A stretch of DNA of 64,000 nucleotides from NCBI RefSeq assembly GCF_006716355.1, contig NZ_VFOW01000001.1:5599491-5663490 (forward strand). The letters run 5' to 3'. This DNA comes from Stackebrandtia endophytica. GTDB lineage: Bacteria; Actinomycetota; Actinomycetes; Mycobacteriales; Micromonosporaceae. A program made the translations under genes and the position numbers. The notes beneath the pieces were generated by a model, which saw nothing but the letters and a program-made list of their open reading frames with translations, had not been told where the DNA came from and did no database searches. This document shows positions 63,587 to 64,000 of the stretch, piece by piece (positions within the stretch are counted from its first letter, which is position 1; the number at the start of each line of letters is the position of its first letter).

Positions 63587-64000
63587 TGCACACAGTGGGA
63601 TTCGCGGTGCACGCCGATTCGATGATGTACGAGACGGCGATCGCCGCCGAGGTGTTCGGTGTGGATCGCTCTGAACTGTCGAGTACGGGGGAGTGGTACG
63701 AGCTGGTAGTCTGCACCGCGGACGGTTCTCCGTCGGCCTGGTTCCCTCACGTGAGAACCCTCGACTTCGCCGCGTTGTCCGAGGTGGACACCGTGGTGGT
63801 GCCGTCGACGAATGTTCTCACCGATGAGTGTGATCCGGCCTTGTCGGCGGCGTTGAACGCCGCTCACCGGGCCGGGGCTCGGATAGCCGCGTTGTGTACC
63901 GGTGCATTCGTGCTGGCGGCCGCCGGCCTGCTGGACGGGCGCGCGGCGACCACGCATTGGATGCACGCCGATCAGCTCGCGAGTGATCATCCGCTGGTGG
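63586..64000 (+). CDS. GlxA-family transcriptional regulator, 5' part
   Basis: The first 138 codons of a gene that runs off the window. The translated part is a DJ-1/PfpI (class I glutamine amidotransferase-like) domain: MHTVGFAVHADSMMYETAIA, DTVVVPSTNVL, and the nucleophile-elbow region IAALCTGAFVLAAAGLLDGR followed by ATTHWM. In this group the domain is followed by a C-terminal AraC-type HTH, which would lie beyond position 64000. It is divergent from the saccharopine-dehydrogenase-like gene. Confidence 0.82.
   Translation, partial: MHTVGFAVHADSMMYETAIAAEVFGVDRSELSSTGEWYELVVCTADGSPSAWFPHVRTLDFAALSEVDTVVVPSTNVLTDECDPALSAALNAAHRAGARIAALCTGAFVLAAAGLLDGRAATTHWMHADQLASDHPLV

Overview
The window is a GC-rich stretch of an actinobacterial chromosome. 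The evidence is rbpA, opcA beside zwf, a sufR-sufB-sufD-Rieske-sufC-sufS-sufU-sufT cluster, the DUF881/small-basic-protein/gcvH/garA/DUF151/MerR block also known from mycobacteria, a DUF5999 gene, an acVLRF1 protein, and frequent GTG and TTG starts. Gene content resembles Glycomycetales or Micromonosporales, but no rRNA or other phylogenetic marker is present to settle the family. Nearly all of it is chromosomal core or near-core. I see no prophage, insertion sequence, CRISPR array, tRNA or rRNA.

Layout. 0-3 kb: secG, rbpA, a DUF2975/XRE regulatory pair behind tandem operators, a NUDIX hydrolase and an NTF2-like protein. 3-11.3 kb (minus strand): pentose phosphate genes tkt, tal, pgi, zwf, opcA, pgl. 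11.5-15.2 kb: the heme A genes ctaB (plus) and ctaA (minus), flanking an ATP-grasp protein and a CPBP protease. 15.3-22.7 kb: the complete SUF iron-sulfur cluster operon followed by an acVLRF1-type ribosome-rescue protein. 22.8-31.2 kb: M23 peptidase, ABC-F protein with a candidate leader peptide, EEP-family phosphoesterase, GT-C-like membrane protein, a 74-residue HTH protein, enoyl-CoA hydratase-like protein and an ABC exporter.

31.2-38.3 kb: a tandem duplication of small membrane-protein genes with a decayed third copy, VOC protein, QueA-like protein, SDR, an orphan Imm51-like protein, PAP2 phosphatase, PAC2 protein and a LysR regulator divergent from sdhCAB. 38.4-45.4 kb: succinate dehydrogenase, a GAF histidine kinase/NarL response-regulator pair, a degraded alpha/beta hydrolase, and small membrane or hypothetical genes. 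45.5-50.9 kb: a 4-hydroxyproline catabolic operon (three-part D-hydroxyproline dehydrogenase, DapA-like deaminase, epimerase with both catalytic cysteines, GntR regulator). 51-58.7 kb: CDP-alcohol phosphatidyltransferase, DUF881, small basic protein, DUF881, gcvH, garA, DUF151, MerR, tandem glycine riboswitch, gcvP. 59-64 kb: a solute-binding/VWA fusion with an EF-hand loop, DUF5999, a PabB-like protein, a saccharopine-dehydrogenase-like protein and the 5' part of a GlxA-type regulator.

The genes connect as central metabolism (NADPH supply, succinate oxidation, glycine cleavage) with its Fe-S and heme cofactor supply. Hydroxyproline catabolism would feed alpha-ketoglutarate to the same TCA cycle. 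I found no single large unknown system. The more unusual items are regulatory (a leaderless uORF before ABC-F, dyads overlapping leaderless promoters, tandem operators) and structural (recent tandem duplication, antisense tail on the EEP gene, EF-hand in a VWA lipoprotein-like protein, missing ftsR).
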